From positions 90,186,371-90,250,370 of the forward strand of contig CM050449.1 of assembly GCA_027563935.2 (NCBI GenBank): a stretch of DNA of 64,000 bases, given 5' to 3'. Under the pieces are notes generated by a model. The model saw only the letters and a list, made by a program, of their open reading frames with translations. It was not told where the DNA came from and did no database searches. Positions 21,052-33,618 of the stretch are shown piece after piece. Position 1 is the stretch's first letter. Every line of letters begins with the position of its first letter. This DNA comes from Costus lasius (Eukaryota; Streptophyta; Magnoliopsida; Zingiberales; Costaceae). The translations under genes and the position numbers were made by a program.

Positions 21052-22433
21052 TGTAGGGTTTATGAGATAAGGAAAGTCTCCAAGACTTTACCATAAACAT
21101 CTCCCTACTTTTCATATGCGCTCAAGCTCTTTCCAAAAGAGTCCTCAAGCCATATCAGCCCCAATACTTACCATAGAGACAAGATACCATGAAGGGATGA
21201 AGGGGGAGGCGCCACTTCCTTCCAAAGGAAGCAACTTATGCCACCCACACCCCATTATGCCCCTAGGCGCCAATGGGGTTGGGTTTCTCCCCATTATACC
21301 CTTTTAAGCCAATTCCCTCTTCATGACAACTTATTATTGGGCCTCATTGGATAATGAGCTAGCCCAAACTTCATGGCATGGGTTGATTAAGCCATTGGAT
21401 CCAATCCAATGCAACCCTAATCCAAATGTGACCAATTAAGGTCAATTTCGGGTCAACCTGCCAAAAATGAAGTTTGGCTCCAATAACTTTCTTCCAACTC
21501 ATCAGGCCCATTGGCGCTGATGAAATCTTCCAAATGGATCCAAGTTATCCAATAACTTGATCCAAAGGCTTCTGATTAAAGCAACGTCAAGAGTCTATTG
21601 CGTGTGACCCCGTAGGATCCATATGACGATGGCAATGATGTAAACATCATAAGTAGTGAGGGGTATCTAGCAACACATCACTACTACCCATGTCATAGGA
21701 CTTAAGTCATTATGGCAACAACTCCTAACGAGCAACGAGGATTCCCATTGCATTATAGATCCCTTTGCCTAAACTGATATCCTGCCATTGGAATAGTCTC
21801 AAGTTTATTATCCAATGCATTGGTCATGACTTAACTAGTGTGGCCACACATTCCTGTCATGCACCAATAAGGTGGGGCGCCCCGAGGTGGATATCATGCT
21901 TCCAATATGGAAGGGGCAAATCCTACTATTAGTCATCCATGCCTCTACATGATTTATGACATGCCCAATGACAGTCGTTTTGATCTCCCAATTACGGAGA
22001 GACGTAAGACTGTATTAAAGCATACCCATCATCAAATCTAGACATGAATACCTCAAGTCTAAGGATCAATGCAAACCTCTTGCATGTGAGATTGACTTGT
22101 TGACTAGACAAATCAATCCTCACGATGGATCACTCCAGTGCATCCAATGCACCTGTATGTCTGCGTTACTGTGCCCCGCACCTAACCAGCCCATACACCA
22201 GTCTCACATGTACCAAAGCTGTCCCATATTTGCTAAGGTACCTTGACTGGGGATAGCTTGTGAGAATGCATCCAATCCAAACTCCTGGGACATTATATAT
22301 GCAACTCAATACATCTACGCAGGTAGAGAAGTCTGCATAATAACGACCATGCCTTTAATAATTCTATCAAAGTACTTTCATAACAATGCCTGACCATGTC
22401 CATACATTGGTCTGTAGGGCATATACACCAACA
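21052..22433 (-). repeat. 3' LTR of Copia D
   Basis: An LTR of 1382 bp, starting on the minus strand TGTTGGTGTATATGCCC and ending ATAAACCCTACA. It is followed (rightward) by ATCTCCCACTTGCAC, the reverse of a Copia polypurine tract. Around 21640-21675 it shares the 'cccctcacta' block with the A-family LTRs, next to a hairpin ATGATG-TTTA-CATCAT. Confidence 0.85.
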
Positions 22434-24237
22434 ATCTCCCACTTGCACTAAGACCAAGGGCAACTGATGTTTAATCAGTTCCTATGTCTCTAGTATGACT
22501 TATTTAGCTTCCGCTGCGCCAGAGGCTACGTCAGTGGGTTTTTCCAGATTGCTATCTGTGTTTATTTTAACTAGTTTGAATCATCATCTTTATCCATGAT
22601 CTCCAAGATCAGATGATATTGCTGCAGTACATACTTGAGTGCTAAGTTCCTTTACACATGCTTACGGCCCCAGTAAGAACTATACTGGACCATCAAGCAC
22701 CAGGGACTAAATCAAGTTCAAATGAATGAAGCTGCTTCCTTTGCTGCCACAAGAAGCTGCAATGTACTCAGCCTTAATTGTAGAATTTGCCACTATGGTT
22801 TGCATAAAGCTCTTTTAGCCTACAACACCACATCAAGGCAAAACACAAATCCTGGCTGTGAACGATAGTCATTAGACTGGAACGAAGTGTCAGTGTACCC
22901 CTGTACACAAAGTTCTTCCTGTCTATCATAGACTAAAATTCAATCCTTTATACTTCCCAAGTACGAAGGGTTCCTTTCACAGCTATCCAGTGTCAAACAC
23001 TAGGATCTCATTGAAACTTTCTGGACATGCTCCAAGCACTTGCCACAAATGGTCTTGTGTACCATACACAAAACATGATCTATCCTGTACCCAATGTAAC
23101 AGGATTTTAGACCCATGTTATTACTCTCCAGCTGTGTCAAAAGACATAGCATCCTCGTGAGAGTTAGACCATATTTTTCTGGAAGGTATCAATATTTGGA
23201 ATCATCCAATATAAACCTCTCCAGAAACTCTTGGATGAACATAGATTGACTAAAGGGCAATGACTTTCTTAGATCTCCGTCTATAGATCCTCATGCCTAG
23301 GATGTAGGCATCATTCCCTAGATCATTCTTCTCGAAATACATCTCAAGCCTTTTCTTCACCATGTGAGGAGCTGAGATGTCATTCCATGTGAGGAGAATA
23401 TCATCAATCATCTAGAACAAGAAACATTATGATGCTTCCACTGATCTTCTTGTAAACACAGGATACTTGTATAATACCATACATATCTTTATGGCGATTG
23501 TATGAAAACATTTTGGCTATTTCCATCTAGACATCCTCTTCCAGACGTCCATTAAGAAAAGCAATTTTCATAACAACACGCTATAACAGAACATGTAATT
23601 ATAACAAGTAGATACCTAATGGACTCAAACAAAGCTATCGGTGAAAAATTTCATCACTATCCACCCAGTGGACTTATCTGAAATTTCATTCACTAGCTTG
23701 TCATTATAGGTAACAATGTTACTTTCCATGTCTATCTTCTAAGAAGATCCATATATAGCCTCTGGGTGTTACCCCTTTGGCGGCTCAATCAAGTCCCACA
23801 CTTGATTAGCAGACATGTAGTCCATTACGGTTCTTATGGCGCTTAGCCATTTCTTGGAATCTAGTCCACTGACCGCTTCCATTTCCTCATAAGTCTTTAG
23901 GTTCATCCTTGAAAAATTCGTCATGCCTAGCATATCGAATTGATCCAGACTTATGTGGTTCCTGTGTTACTTGAACCTCAGGTTGACCTTCAACCTGCAT
24001 GTGTGATTCTACTCTCCATTTGTGTCTAACTGTATTGTGGTTGATTTTTGGACCTTGTCCTAATCAAATCTACTCCCACTAGCTTCTTTCAAAAGGACAT
24101 CTCCTCAAGAAGGACAGCAGTTTGAGCAACAAATATTTTTGTTCTCATCGGGATAGAAGTAGCACTCTTAGTGCCCCACAAACACACACTATGGAGTGTC
24201 AGAATAGTTGCTTGCATGGCCCCACAAACACACACTA
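22434..24237 (-). pseudogene. Decayed Copia RT-RNase H of D
   Basis: No long ORF remains, but Copia motifs can be read on the minus strand. A variant of the STxxAEYIAAS RNase H motif lies around 22729-22790. A YVDD-box equivalent reading MIDDILL lies near 23393-23412. RT segments parallel to the A polyprotein continue up to about 24000. Stops and small indels occur throughout. The reading runs from RNase H on the left into RT on the right and stops at the rearrangement point, so integrase, protease and gag are absent. Confidence 0.72.
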
Positions 24238-26496
24238 TTTGAGATTTCTACGTGTTTTACGGTAGTGCCGTAATTAATTTCACCATCCGTAATTTTGCCT
24301 TGATTCTTTCCAAAAAGTTTTAGGTCTTTTATGGTGCTACCGTAATCTTTTTCACGGGCCGTAATTTCGACCCGTTTTCTTCCATCTCGAGATTTTAAAC
24401 AAAATACGATACCACCGTAATGAATTTTACTGGCCGTAAATTGAGTCCAAATTCTTACTGAAAGTTTCACAAAAAATTACGGCAATGCTGTAATTAATAT
24501 TACGGCCATAATTGTGTCGGTCCTATGCGATTCTAGAGCTGTATTTTAGGGTTTTTCAACCAGTTTAGGGTTTTTCACTCGTTTTTCCACTTGATTTAGC
24601 GCTAGCATGGGTAGAGAAGAGTGTTGGCTGAATCCTAGAAGGAGTCTAGGGTTTGCGAGCTAACACAGGTGGACCAAAGGGGCTGACCTAAACCTAAGAG
24701 AGCAACTAGGGTGTCCTAGGAGGTGTTTCTATGGTTTGAGGGGCTAACCCTGATGCAGGGGACCTAGGCAGCAGCACACCTAGGGATGGAGCAGAGTGTT
24801 GGGGTATGCCCTTAAGGCTAATGTTTGAGGCCTTGGGATTCTTTCAGTATCATGTATAAACTCTTATGTTTATAAAGGCAATGGTTGTTATTCAGGTTGT
24901 TACATTGTCTGCTGCAATAAGTGTACTTCTGAATAATGTCTCAATGCTGTTCAGCTAGGCTGACATGCTATATGTCCTTAGTCGAGATATCTTGGTGAAC
25001 ATGAGACAGCCTTGATATGATTGAGACTAATATGTGTTCTAATCTTATAGGATGCTTCGAGCATGGAATAAGATGTAGACTCATGGGTGCATTGGATGTA
25101 CTGGACAGACCCTACTAGGATATTCAATTGCTTGTCACAATGTGAATAATCCTTGTTTGCAACAAGTGGCACATGTCCTCTGACTTGAGATCACTTGTGT
25201 TTCTAAATGATGATTGTCATTGTTTTGAGGTAGTTCAATATCATTTGAAACAATAATGGTTATAGACTATCTTGGATAATGATCATGAGTCATGTTAGGG
25301 CACTAGTGATAGATATAGGATTGCCGTCTCCTTAATTGGAGTGTGATGTTCTAAAGGGGCCCCCCTGAATGAGATGATTGAGAAAGTGTATGGCCATACC
25401 CAGGTGACTATGTTCATCTGATCTAATCATGCTCATCATATTGGAGCTACAGGCTTGACACGCTTGTCCAATAAGAACATCCAGTGGCAAAGGAAACTTG
25501 TATGCCTAGTGAAGTGGATTCACACTTGTGCTGTGGTTTGGGTGTAGTCTTGGAAGACTCTTTCCTTTATATCGGGAGACAGTGATGTGTTGCTAGATAC
25601 CCCTCACTGATCGTGATAACGTAAGTTATCGTTACCGACATTTAAAGGAAACCCTTAGGGTCGCACAATTTGATGATATGGCTTACTTAAGTCAGATCGT
25701 GTGGACTGAATTGTTTGGATTCAGTTTAAAGGGATTTAATCTCTGATTGTAAGTGAGATCTGGTCTGATCATGTTTGATTGATTAGGGCTTAAGATCGGT
25801 AAGCTTTGATTGAGAGAATGGATGCTAGATCGGTGAGATCAAGAGCATCAAGAGATGAACGGTTAGATCTTGAACCTTTAGGGTTTATTGTGATCTAGAC
25901 CAAATGGCTTGGGTTAATTGGTCTTTGAACCAAACCAAATTGAACCAGCTCATCAAGTGAGCGCATGGTTCATGGGAGAAGAGATTTGCGATTTGTTCAT
26001 GAGCGCATTTCATGATGAGAAGTGGTTTTGCTATTTTTAGATAGCATGTCACTTACGTGACCACATCTCACGTCGCCTCTCTTCACGCCTCCCTCTCGCC
26101 CTCTTGTCGCCTGTTGGCTTTTGGTTCTTGACACATTCGTGTGGTAGAGTTTCTTGACGACAAGGGAGAGGTCTCGCCAAGCAAGGAAAATCTTCTCTTC
26201 CCTTTCATACGACAAAGACCTTTGAAGAACCTTGCTAGCACAAGGATCAACAAAGAGTAGGTGGCATCACCTTGTGTGCGTCACTTTTGGAGAAGATCCC
26301 TTTCGATCTTTGCTTCCAAGGCACCATCCAAAGGATGGCGATGGTATGATCCTTCTTATGTTTGCAATCGGGGTTTTTGTAGTTGATCATATCTCATGCA
26401 ATCGATCCCTAGAAATCCATTCCGCTGCTTTAAAACCTCCATATGCGCCAGTAGGGTTTCGCCCCCCCCCCCCCCCCTTGTTTAGGGGACCTTTCA
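24238..26496 (+). repeat. Long direct repeat, copy 2
   Basis: The second copy of 17622-19872, joined at 24238 to the broken Copia D. It is followed by CAGAG and then by Copia-type leader sequence, not by the primer site and leader that follow copy 1. Its C run near 26462-26477 is 16 bases, against 8 in copy 1. Confidence 0.92.
24797..26496 (+). repeat. LTR of Copia C, copy 2 (solo-like)
   Basis: An LTR of 1700 bp, preceded and followed by the target duplication CAGAG (24792-24796, 26497-26501). It has no internal region next to it. On its own it looks like a perfect solo LTR in the leader of E. Confidence 0.9.
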
Positions 26497-26501
26497 CAGA
26501 G

Positions 26502-27399
26502 TCCTTAGAGTACTCAGGGCAGAGCTGAAGACTTAGTGGCATGGGCCCATGGCTTGTGCCTTAGAGTAGCTAGGTGATTAGTCTAGGTCTAGGGGCTTGT
26601 TACCCATGTCTGGGCTTTAACCATATCATGATTTATTTTCTGCTCAGTTTAAGCATGCCTGTGATGTTTTATTTTTCATGCTACTCACTATAGGATTGCA
26701 TGCCTGTCTTGTTAGATGAAAGATAAAACTAAATGGTGAGACCACAAAAACCCTCGATCCAAATATCAAGTCTGATAACTGCCTTCTGACGCGTAGCCCT
26801 CGTCAAACTATCGATCCATGGTGTTGTGTACTGTTTCCCACCCTCGTGGGACATACCCATCTATCTTTAGGAGGCGTGTGGTGACAATGATTTCCCCAGT
26901 CCGGTTAAAACTCTGGATGCGCCTTTCGCAAGGAAATCATTGGCCCTAGGCATAACGGTCAGGTTGGACTTGACTAGATGTTTCATATGTGGATGGACCA
27001 CATGATGAAAGTCTGGAGGCAACCTCAAGAGGTTAGGGCTTTGTGTTGTATCTAGCCCTCGCTAGACACAAAGTGCCTGAACTGTCTTGAGAAGGGAAAT
27101 TGCGAGGTTGCAATTGGTTGGAATGCCTACCTCACGAAGCATGCGTCACCTTGTGCAGTTCATCCCACCCTCGTGAGACGCAAGGCCGTGTACGGAATGA
27201 GGATCCCATCTCACTAAGGAAATCTAGTGATTTCCCGATCGACTTTTGAGGGTTGTCGATTTGATCAAAAATAATGGGAGCCCAATCATTTATAAAAGGC
27301 CAGATTAAATGATTGGTTTGTAGATTTGCTTATGACCATTGCAAATGGTCACTGCGATCTCTCCTAAGTTAGTTGGAACCAACTGAGGGGACTGGTATT
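26502..27399 (+). other. Leader of Copia E
   Basis: Non-coding. It parallels the last kilobase of the A leader, including the three stem-loops in covarying form: TCCCAC-CCTC-GTGGGA (26836-26851), the two-part stem at 27039-27073, and TCCCAC-CCTC-GTGAGA near 27163. All three have loop CCTC, whereas in A two of the loops are TCA and one is CTGA. Confidence 0.65.
27039..27073 (+). promoter_or_regulatory. Leader stem-loop 2 of Copia E
   Basis: CTTTGTG pairs with CACAAAG. Inside are the unpaired TTGTA and a perfect TCTAGC/GCTAGA stem with loop CCTC. The geometry is identical to 1244-1277 of A with different paired bases. Confidence 0.6.
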
Positions 27400-30130
27400 T
27401 GAGGATTGTCCTCAAGCTTGAGGAAAAGTTGTATCTCCTTGAGTGGCCTTTACCTAAACCCATTTCATCTACAGCCTTGTTGGCTGATGAGGATGCTTAA
27501 GGGGTAGCTTGTTTATTGCTAGCATGACGCCTTCCAGGGACAAGTTAGAATAGAAAGCTGTAACTTCTAAAAGCAGTCCTACAATGCAAAGGTACGCCTT
27601 AGTGCTTGACTGACGCATTAAAGATGAAATAGGTGTAGGAGATAAGGTACTCAAGATAGACTGCTAGCGACCTCAAAACGAGGAGAAGAGAAGTAGCCCT
27701 TCATCTTCTAGCTCAAGTAACTGCGTTGCCTAAAGTCAAGTTGTCTATTTCTAACACATGGGTATATCGTACAGCATAATGAGACGAACACTTGCAAAAG
27801 TATTTTGGTTCTCAACAGAAATAGGGCAATGCTGACATAGAGAGACTGACCTACTAGTTGGAGCATACGCTGCTGCCATAATGGTAGGAGATCTCACTCT
27901 CTTTGGGGTCAAGACTCTGCAGGTGATGCTAAAAGCTTATTCCACAATGAACTTAATTCCATCTTAAATGTATCTCCAAGTTAGGAGATGACATGACTCA
28001 GTATTTAGATCTAGAGATATGAGACTTTGGGTCATATATCTAAGGTTATACTACCATAGAACCAAGATCTGATAAAGTGTAAGTGGTGTATTCAAAGTTC
28101 CCTTAGGGATACAAATTTCCATAGACCCACAGGAGAACAAGTAATTGTTGCTCATAGTGTCATTTTTTTCTTGGAAATGTTTTTCCTTGAAAAAGGCTAG
28201 TGGGAGGAAGTTATGACTTGGATTTAGTCCAAGGTCAACCACTTAGCACAAAAGGATCAAAGATGGAATTTGAACCATATATGTAGGTTGTGGGCAACCT
28301 AGGGTTCATAAAATGTGGGAATAAGGATTAAATTGATTCATGTGTACCTGTGTTATGAGTAACTTCTAGCAAGGACAATGAATCCTCCCTTATGGATAAA
28401 GATTTAGTGGTTCTGTACCTATCTTTGGCAATGTTGTTTGGGCCTTGTAAGACAAGAACATCATCCATTGACTCCATGCAAATGGACTCATGGATTCAAT
28501 CTCCTTTCAGGAGAATGAGTCAGATCAACCTCTCTTGAGAGCTTGGCTCGTACGAGGCTTGCTTACTAAGGATGGCAACATTGATGTTCTTCACTTGTTA
28601 CAAGTGGAAGATCTAGAAACTTGTTAGCCCTCATACACTTTAGTGTGTGTGGACAGGACTAGTAAGTAAGCCAAAGATGGGGTATTAATCCTTTAAAACA
28701 TGTCTGATGGATATGAATGTAATAAGGAGACCAGCTTGATGGATCCATAAAGCTTTCTAATTTGTGAGAAAGCACTTGAGCCATAGTTTATGGCTGTCCC
28801 TAAGAGTATGAGATTTCCTTATAGCTCACTCCTTATAGAACTCTTCATTGAGGATGAGTGTCTAATTGGAGAAATCGAGTTATGGTTGGCATGATTCGAT
28901 GTAGGTGAAGTCATATAACTCCTTGTAAAGGTTGTGCAAAATGAATAATTTTTCCTGAACACTGAAAGATATTCCATATCTGACATATGTGTGTATGGGG
29001 TATCCTTTAGGGATACTGATTTCATGATCCCATAAGAGAGCAACTTGGTTGCTGCTTAAGGTGCTAATTTTCTTGGGAAAGATTTTCTCTTGAAAAGGCT
29101 AGTGGGAGAAACTTTGACTTAGATGTAATCCAAGGTCGAATATTTGACACATTTGGTCAAAGATGGACTCTGAGCTAGTTTTATAGGTTATGGGTAACCT
29201 GAGGCTCAGTACACACAGGCTGTACAGGTTGAATCGATTCGTCTGTCTTTGACTTATGGGTAACTCCTAACTCAATACAGAGAATCTTCATTCTATGGTG
29301 CCTGAGTGCAGTGGGAGCTTAATGACATATCTGCTCTTGTATGTTAGGTACATAGAGATCATCAGAGACGACATCCTGATCCTTCACTTGGTGAAGAGAT
29401 GTTTGGGAAGTGTCTCGTGATGAATAACTTAGTGGACATCACCTATGGGGTAGGTGTGAGAGTTTTTGGATAGATCAAAGAAACTTCAAGTCCTAAGTTA
29501 GACAACATACATCAATGTTGATATGTTATAAACCAGATGTGGTTAGTGCCGAGAGTATAACCGATTGATACCAGGTCCAATCCAGGTGCATGGCACTGGA
29601 TAAGGAGAAAATAACATTCTTGGTTCTACAAGGAACTATAGGAATGGTTCTCGATTGGTAGAGATAAGAAAAGCTTGGTGTATAGGGTAACACTTGATAG
29701 CTTGTTCTATTCTGACCTTGATCGCAGCATCAGTTTTGTATCTGGTAGTGAAGGAAGCTGTGAAAGGCTTCAAGATGGACTACCATCATCTCCAATTGAA
29801 GGCAGAGTATGTTATGGCTTCTAGGAAGTCGTTTGGATATGGGAGTTCTTCATTGAACTTCAAATCGTTGTCATACCATTATTGGTCTCTATTTATGAGC
29901 ACAAAGGAGCAATAACGCATGACAGAAAAACCAAGGTTTCACCTAAAGATCCAAACACATACTCGAGCGCTTCCACTTTGTCTTGGAGACAGAGGTGTTG
30001 TGAGATTGCAGATATTTACACCGAGAGAGTCACGATAGGCCTACTAACCGATGCTCTGGCACAGCAGAAGCATGGCAGGTCTGACTGAGGACATGTTGAT
30101 TGTGGTCACAAAATAACAGGATCCTAGTGC
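27400..30130 (+). pseudogene. Decayed Copia gag-pol of E
   Basis: Only short fragments are open. Recognisable pieces, in order, are: a Gag segment near 27408-27445 corresponding to LKAEKLYVLE-type sequence; a displaced copy of the integrase-RT linker at about 28055-28390; the integrase core near 28615-28850; the linker in its normal place at about 28960-29300; the end of RT near 29365; and RNase H with KAEYVMASR near 29803-29830. The end, near 30046-30075, parallels DALAQQKHG. Protease and most of RT cannot be found. Frameshifts and stops exclude any product. Confidence 0.7.
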
Positions 30131-30141
30131 AAGTGGGAGAT
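30131..30141 (+). promoter_or_regulatory. Polypurine tract of Copia E
   Basis: AAGTGGGAGAT directly precedes the LTR, as in A. The preceding 'agtgc' is also conserved. Confidence 0.7.
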
Positions 30142-32351
30142 TATTGATGTATATGCCCTAGGACCTGTGGCTGGTCTGATGAGTCACATTCATTTGTGAT
30201 ATACATCCTGGCATAGTCGTTGTTATGCCTTTTGTACATCTGCGTCATATGTACATTTGCATATACAATGTCCCTGGAGATAGATTCTATCTAACCTCAA
30301 AGAATAATCCCCGGTCAAGTGTCATAGTGGATAAGGGACAGCTATGATGCACTTGAGACTGGTGGTATATGCGCTGGTTGAGCACGGGTTACCAATGCAG
30401 ACATATGGGTATATCAAGGGAGATATACTAGATCGACCCACCGTGAGAATTTGACTTGGTGTCACAAGTCAAATATCACAGTGACAGAGATTTACTCATC
30501 CTAGACTTGAGGGCATTGATATCTCTATATGGTAAGGGATGTACTTTGATACAACCTAACGCTCCGCATAACAGTGGAGTCATAACGGTTGTCATTGGGT
30601 ATATCTTGAGCCATATGAGAGATTCAATGTGCCAATAGAGGATTTGCCCCTTCCCTGCGGGGAAGTTTGATGTCCATGGGCCCTTACATGGTGCATGACT
30701 AAAAGTGTGTGGCCACACCCAGGTTACGCCTGAATGGAGTCATGACCATTGATGTTGGAATAAACAAGTGTGACACACTTGTCCGACTTGGACGATCAGC
30801 CTGGCAAAAGGACTAGAGTGTACATGTATCTTGTCGCAGTTTTAGGGGATGTCGATGACAACTCCATTCCAAGGACTTGGGTAGCAATGATGTACTGCTA
30901 GGTGCCACTCATTGTTTGTGATGATGTGAGGTTAATACTGCCAATGTCTGAGGAACCTACAGGGTCGCACACCTAGACACTCGAGATCTCGTATTGATCG
31001 AGTTGCCTATAATCGAGTCATTTGGTTGATTCGAGTCAGTTTGGTAGTCTGGTGCATCACAAATGCATCTGATGAGTTGGAGATGATCTTTTGGGATGAT
31101 ATTGCGTTTTAACTTCTGTTGACCCCGGTTAACCTTCGGGTGACCACATTTGACCTCGATGGACTAGGCCCAGTCGAGGGCTCAAATGTCATTGGATTTG
31201 TCCGGTTGATTGTCAACGTAATTTAAACGCAAGACATGGGACCATAGCTTAAGTAAATTAAATGAATATTTAAATTCATTCACAACTTAAGTCATGGGGG
31301 CCACGCACAACTTAAGTGAATATTTATATTATATATATTCATCACTTAAGTTGTGGATCCGCATCCATTAAGATTTAATGGATCTAGGTGCTTATTAATT
31401 ATGAAAATTCGTAATTACAAGATGCCCTAGCCAAAAATCCAAGACAACTCATCAAAACCAAGCTGTACACCTCAAATTCCTTCTCCATGGCGACTACATG
31501 CAAGGAGGTGTCGCCTACCTTCATGGATGACAAGATTCATCCCCTCTAGTCGCATGAAACCACCTTGGAGCATCTTCCTTCCTTCATGGCGCATCCTTTG
31601 GAGAGATTGGCCAAGAGGAGATGATATCTCCTTCTCCATGGTGCCTCCAAGAGAGAAGTGGCGCCACCTTCATGGTGGCAACACCTTCTTCTTCCATGGG
31701 AGCAAAAGAAGGCTTGGAGTCTTCTTCCTTCTTTGATGATGTATCCCTTGGAGGGATTAGCACATGAAGAAGGATTTTTCTTCTATGAGTGCAACTTCCA
31801 TGAAGTTGGCGCATGTGAAGAAGAAAGGAGAGGAAAAGGAGTTTACAATATCTCTTCTCATCATCTTAGTACATCTCCTTGGGCAGATTGGTGCTTACAT
31901 TGATGGAGAAGAAGATATGCATCATGGGTGCATCTTCATGATGGCGCATACCATGAGGAAAAGTGGCTAGACATGAGATTGACACAAGTTGTAGAGCTTC
32001 CCTCTCCTTGTGGTCAATCTCCTCCCTTCTCATCTCTTTGGCGCATCTTGGAGATGGCGCAAGCAAAGAGGGCAGCGACATAGGCAACAGGATCTTCCTC
32101 CCGAAGGCTAGCACCAGGCGTGGAGTGAAGAGAATCTCGAGCAGTCCGTGTGTGCACGATTGTAGAGGGCGGACACTTGTGCGCCTCTTCTTCGTCATCA
32201 CCAGCCCCTAGGATTATGCGAATAAAGGTATATTACTCTGACACATCCGGTGGATCACTCGTAAGGGATCCTGGCTCTTAGGGTTATCCTGTTTCGGGCC
32301 AACGCTTCCGCTGTTATTAAAATTTTAAAATTGGCCCGGGGATTTCCAACA
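30142..32351 (+). repeat. 3' LTR of Copia E
   Basis: An LTR of about 2.2 kb from TATTGATGTATATGCCC (TG start mutated to TA) to GGGGATTTCCAACA. The next bases (CACATAAGG...) belong to the 3' end of the reverse Gypsy G. The ORFs at 31527-32211 on both strands overlap one another and are low-complexity; I do not call them genes. Its last 500 bases resemble LTR M in reverse. Confidence 0.78.
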
Positions 32352-33618
32352 CACATAAGGCTCAAACTTTGCTTGTCCTCAAGTAAAAACCAAGAAAATT
32401 CAAAAATTGATCATAGGCATAGACTTTCTCATGGAAAATAAATTTCTAACAAACAATCACTAATGAAAAATCTTCATTAATTGCATTATAAAATTTTAAA
32501 ACAGATATGTCATCTTCTAAATCTAATTCTCAATATCCACAACTTAGTCAAATAAAACTTCGCAACTTGCATAAAAGAAACAATTTCAATCTCAAGACTT
32601 TATCCAATTTTCAGTTTAGGTTTATCATACTTTTGCTTACAGGAATAGAATATCCAAAATCTTTTTCCACTCATATTTTTCTTTTTTCTTTTTTTTTTGT
32701 TTTTGGATGGCATGTACCCACATAGATACATACTTTTTTTTGTTTCTTTTTGCATCAATCACATTCTCTAATTCGATTACCACCATTTTTCTGGTGACGA
32801 AATCGTGGTACACTAACTACTAGTCAGTGTAATAGAACTCATGTCTTTTTAGTATTGGGAATTTTCACCAAAGACAGCTGAATTAATATGAATAGATTCC
32901 TCTCATTTATTTTTTTTTCTTTTCAGACTTCAACCCATGTCGTTCGGTACCACTGTCAATTTTACACAGTGCCAAGTAGGGGAGTCTCTCACTATTTTTG
33001 TGGATTTTGGATTCTTTTTCCCAACAAACAGTAAAATAAACAAAACCTCAATTAGACTAATCAATCAATATCAATTCAAATATTTATACTCATATGCTGA
33101 TTTTATTCAAGAAGTACTTTCACTTTTAAATCAAAATTTTCAAACAACATATCTCCCTAAAATCCTACTCCTCAACTAATGAAGAATTTCAAAAGTAGAT
33201 ATGTATAAGAGAAATAAATTTGACATGATAGGCCTTATTCTAGTCTCAATTTTGGATTCATTCAACAACATCAATCATCAATAATTTCAAAAGTGATTCA
33301 AAGCCACAAATCATCTCATCATCATCAAACATTAACATGTCATGTCATCAAAATATTATCAAGTGAATACAACCATATTGAAAAGAATATCATCATCAAA
33401 ATATCATTGAGTATTATACAACCATATTGAAGATGAATCATCAATATCATTATACAACCCCATCGAAGATCAAAAAGATAAGTATGAAAAATAGAGTAGT
33501 AGTGACGGCAGACACAGATATGCAGAAGAAGCATCCTTCCCTTCAACACATGAAATATCAATAAGATGTAGAAAATGAAAGACAAAAGATAAAAGGGGAA
33601 AGAGATACTTACAAGACT
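32352..33618 (-). other. 3' non-coding region of Gypsy G
   Basis: AT-rich, with no gene. It aligns in reverse with the 3' region of K (59100-60415), including the phrase ending CAAGCAAAGTTTGAGCC, read on the minus strand, just before where the LTR should start. The E LTR begins within a few bases of that point, so the 3' LTR of G is lost. Confidence 0.65.

Larger units (their letters stand above)
21052..24237 (-). mobile_element. Copia D, reverse, truncated
   Basis: A different Copia family, on the minus strand. Its 3' LTR is on the left, followed rightward by the polypurine tract and decayed RNase H and RT sequence. It inserted into the leader of C after TTGCA (21047-21051). It ends abruptly at 24237, where the second copy of the B spacer begins, so its 5' part and right TSD are missing. 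GCCCCACAAACACACACTAT occurs twice just before the break (24173-24192 and 24219-24238). Confidence 0.82.
26502..32351 (+). mobile_element. Copia E, old and internally deleted
   Basis: It consists of a leader, decayed gag-pol, a polypurine tract and a 3' LTR of about 2.2 kb. It is a family related to D (LTR start TATTGATGTATATGCCC against TGTTGGTGTATATGCCC) and to the LTR M at the right edge of the window. No 5' LTR or primer site is visible. The leader probably extends left through the CAGAG target into 24507-24796. Much of RT is missing and part of the integrase/RT linker is duplicated. Confidence 0.78.

Noticed and set aside
31527..32211. Several overlapping ORFs of 60-111 residues on both strands
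   Set aside because: They overlap each other inside the E LTR, are rich in His/Ser/Pro repeats from simple sequence, and are not kept in LTR M.
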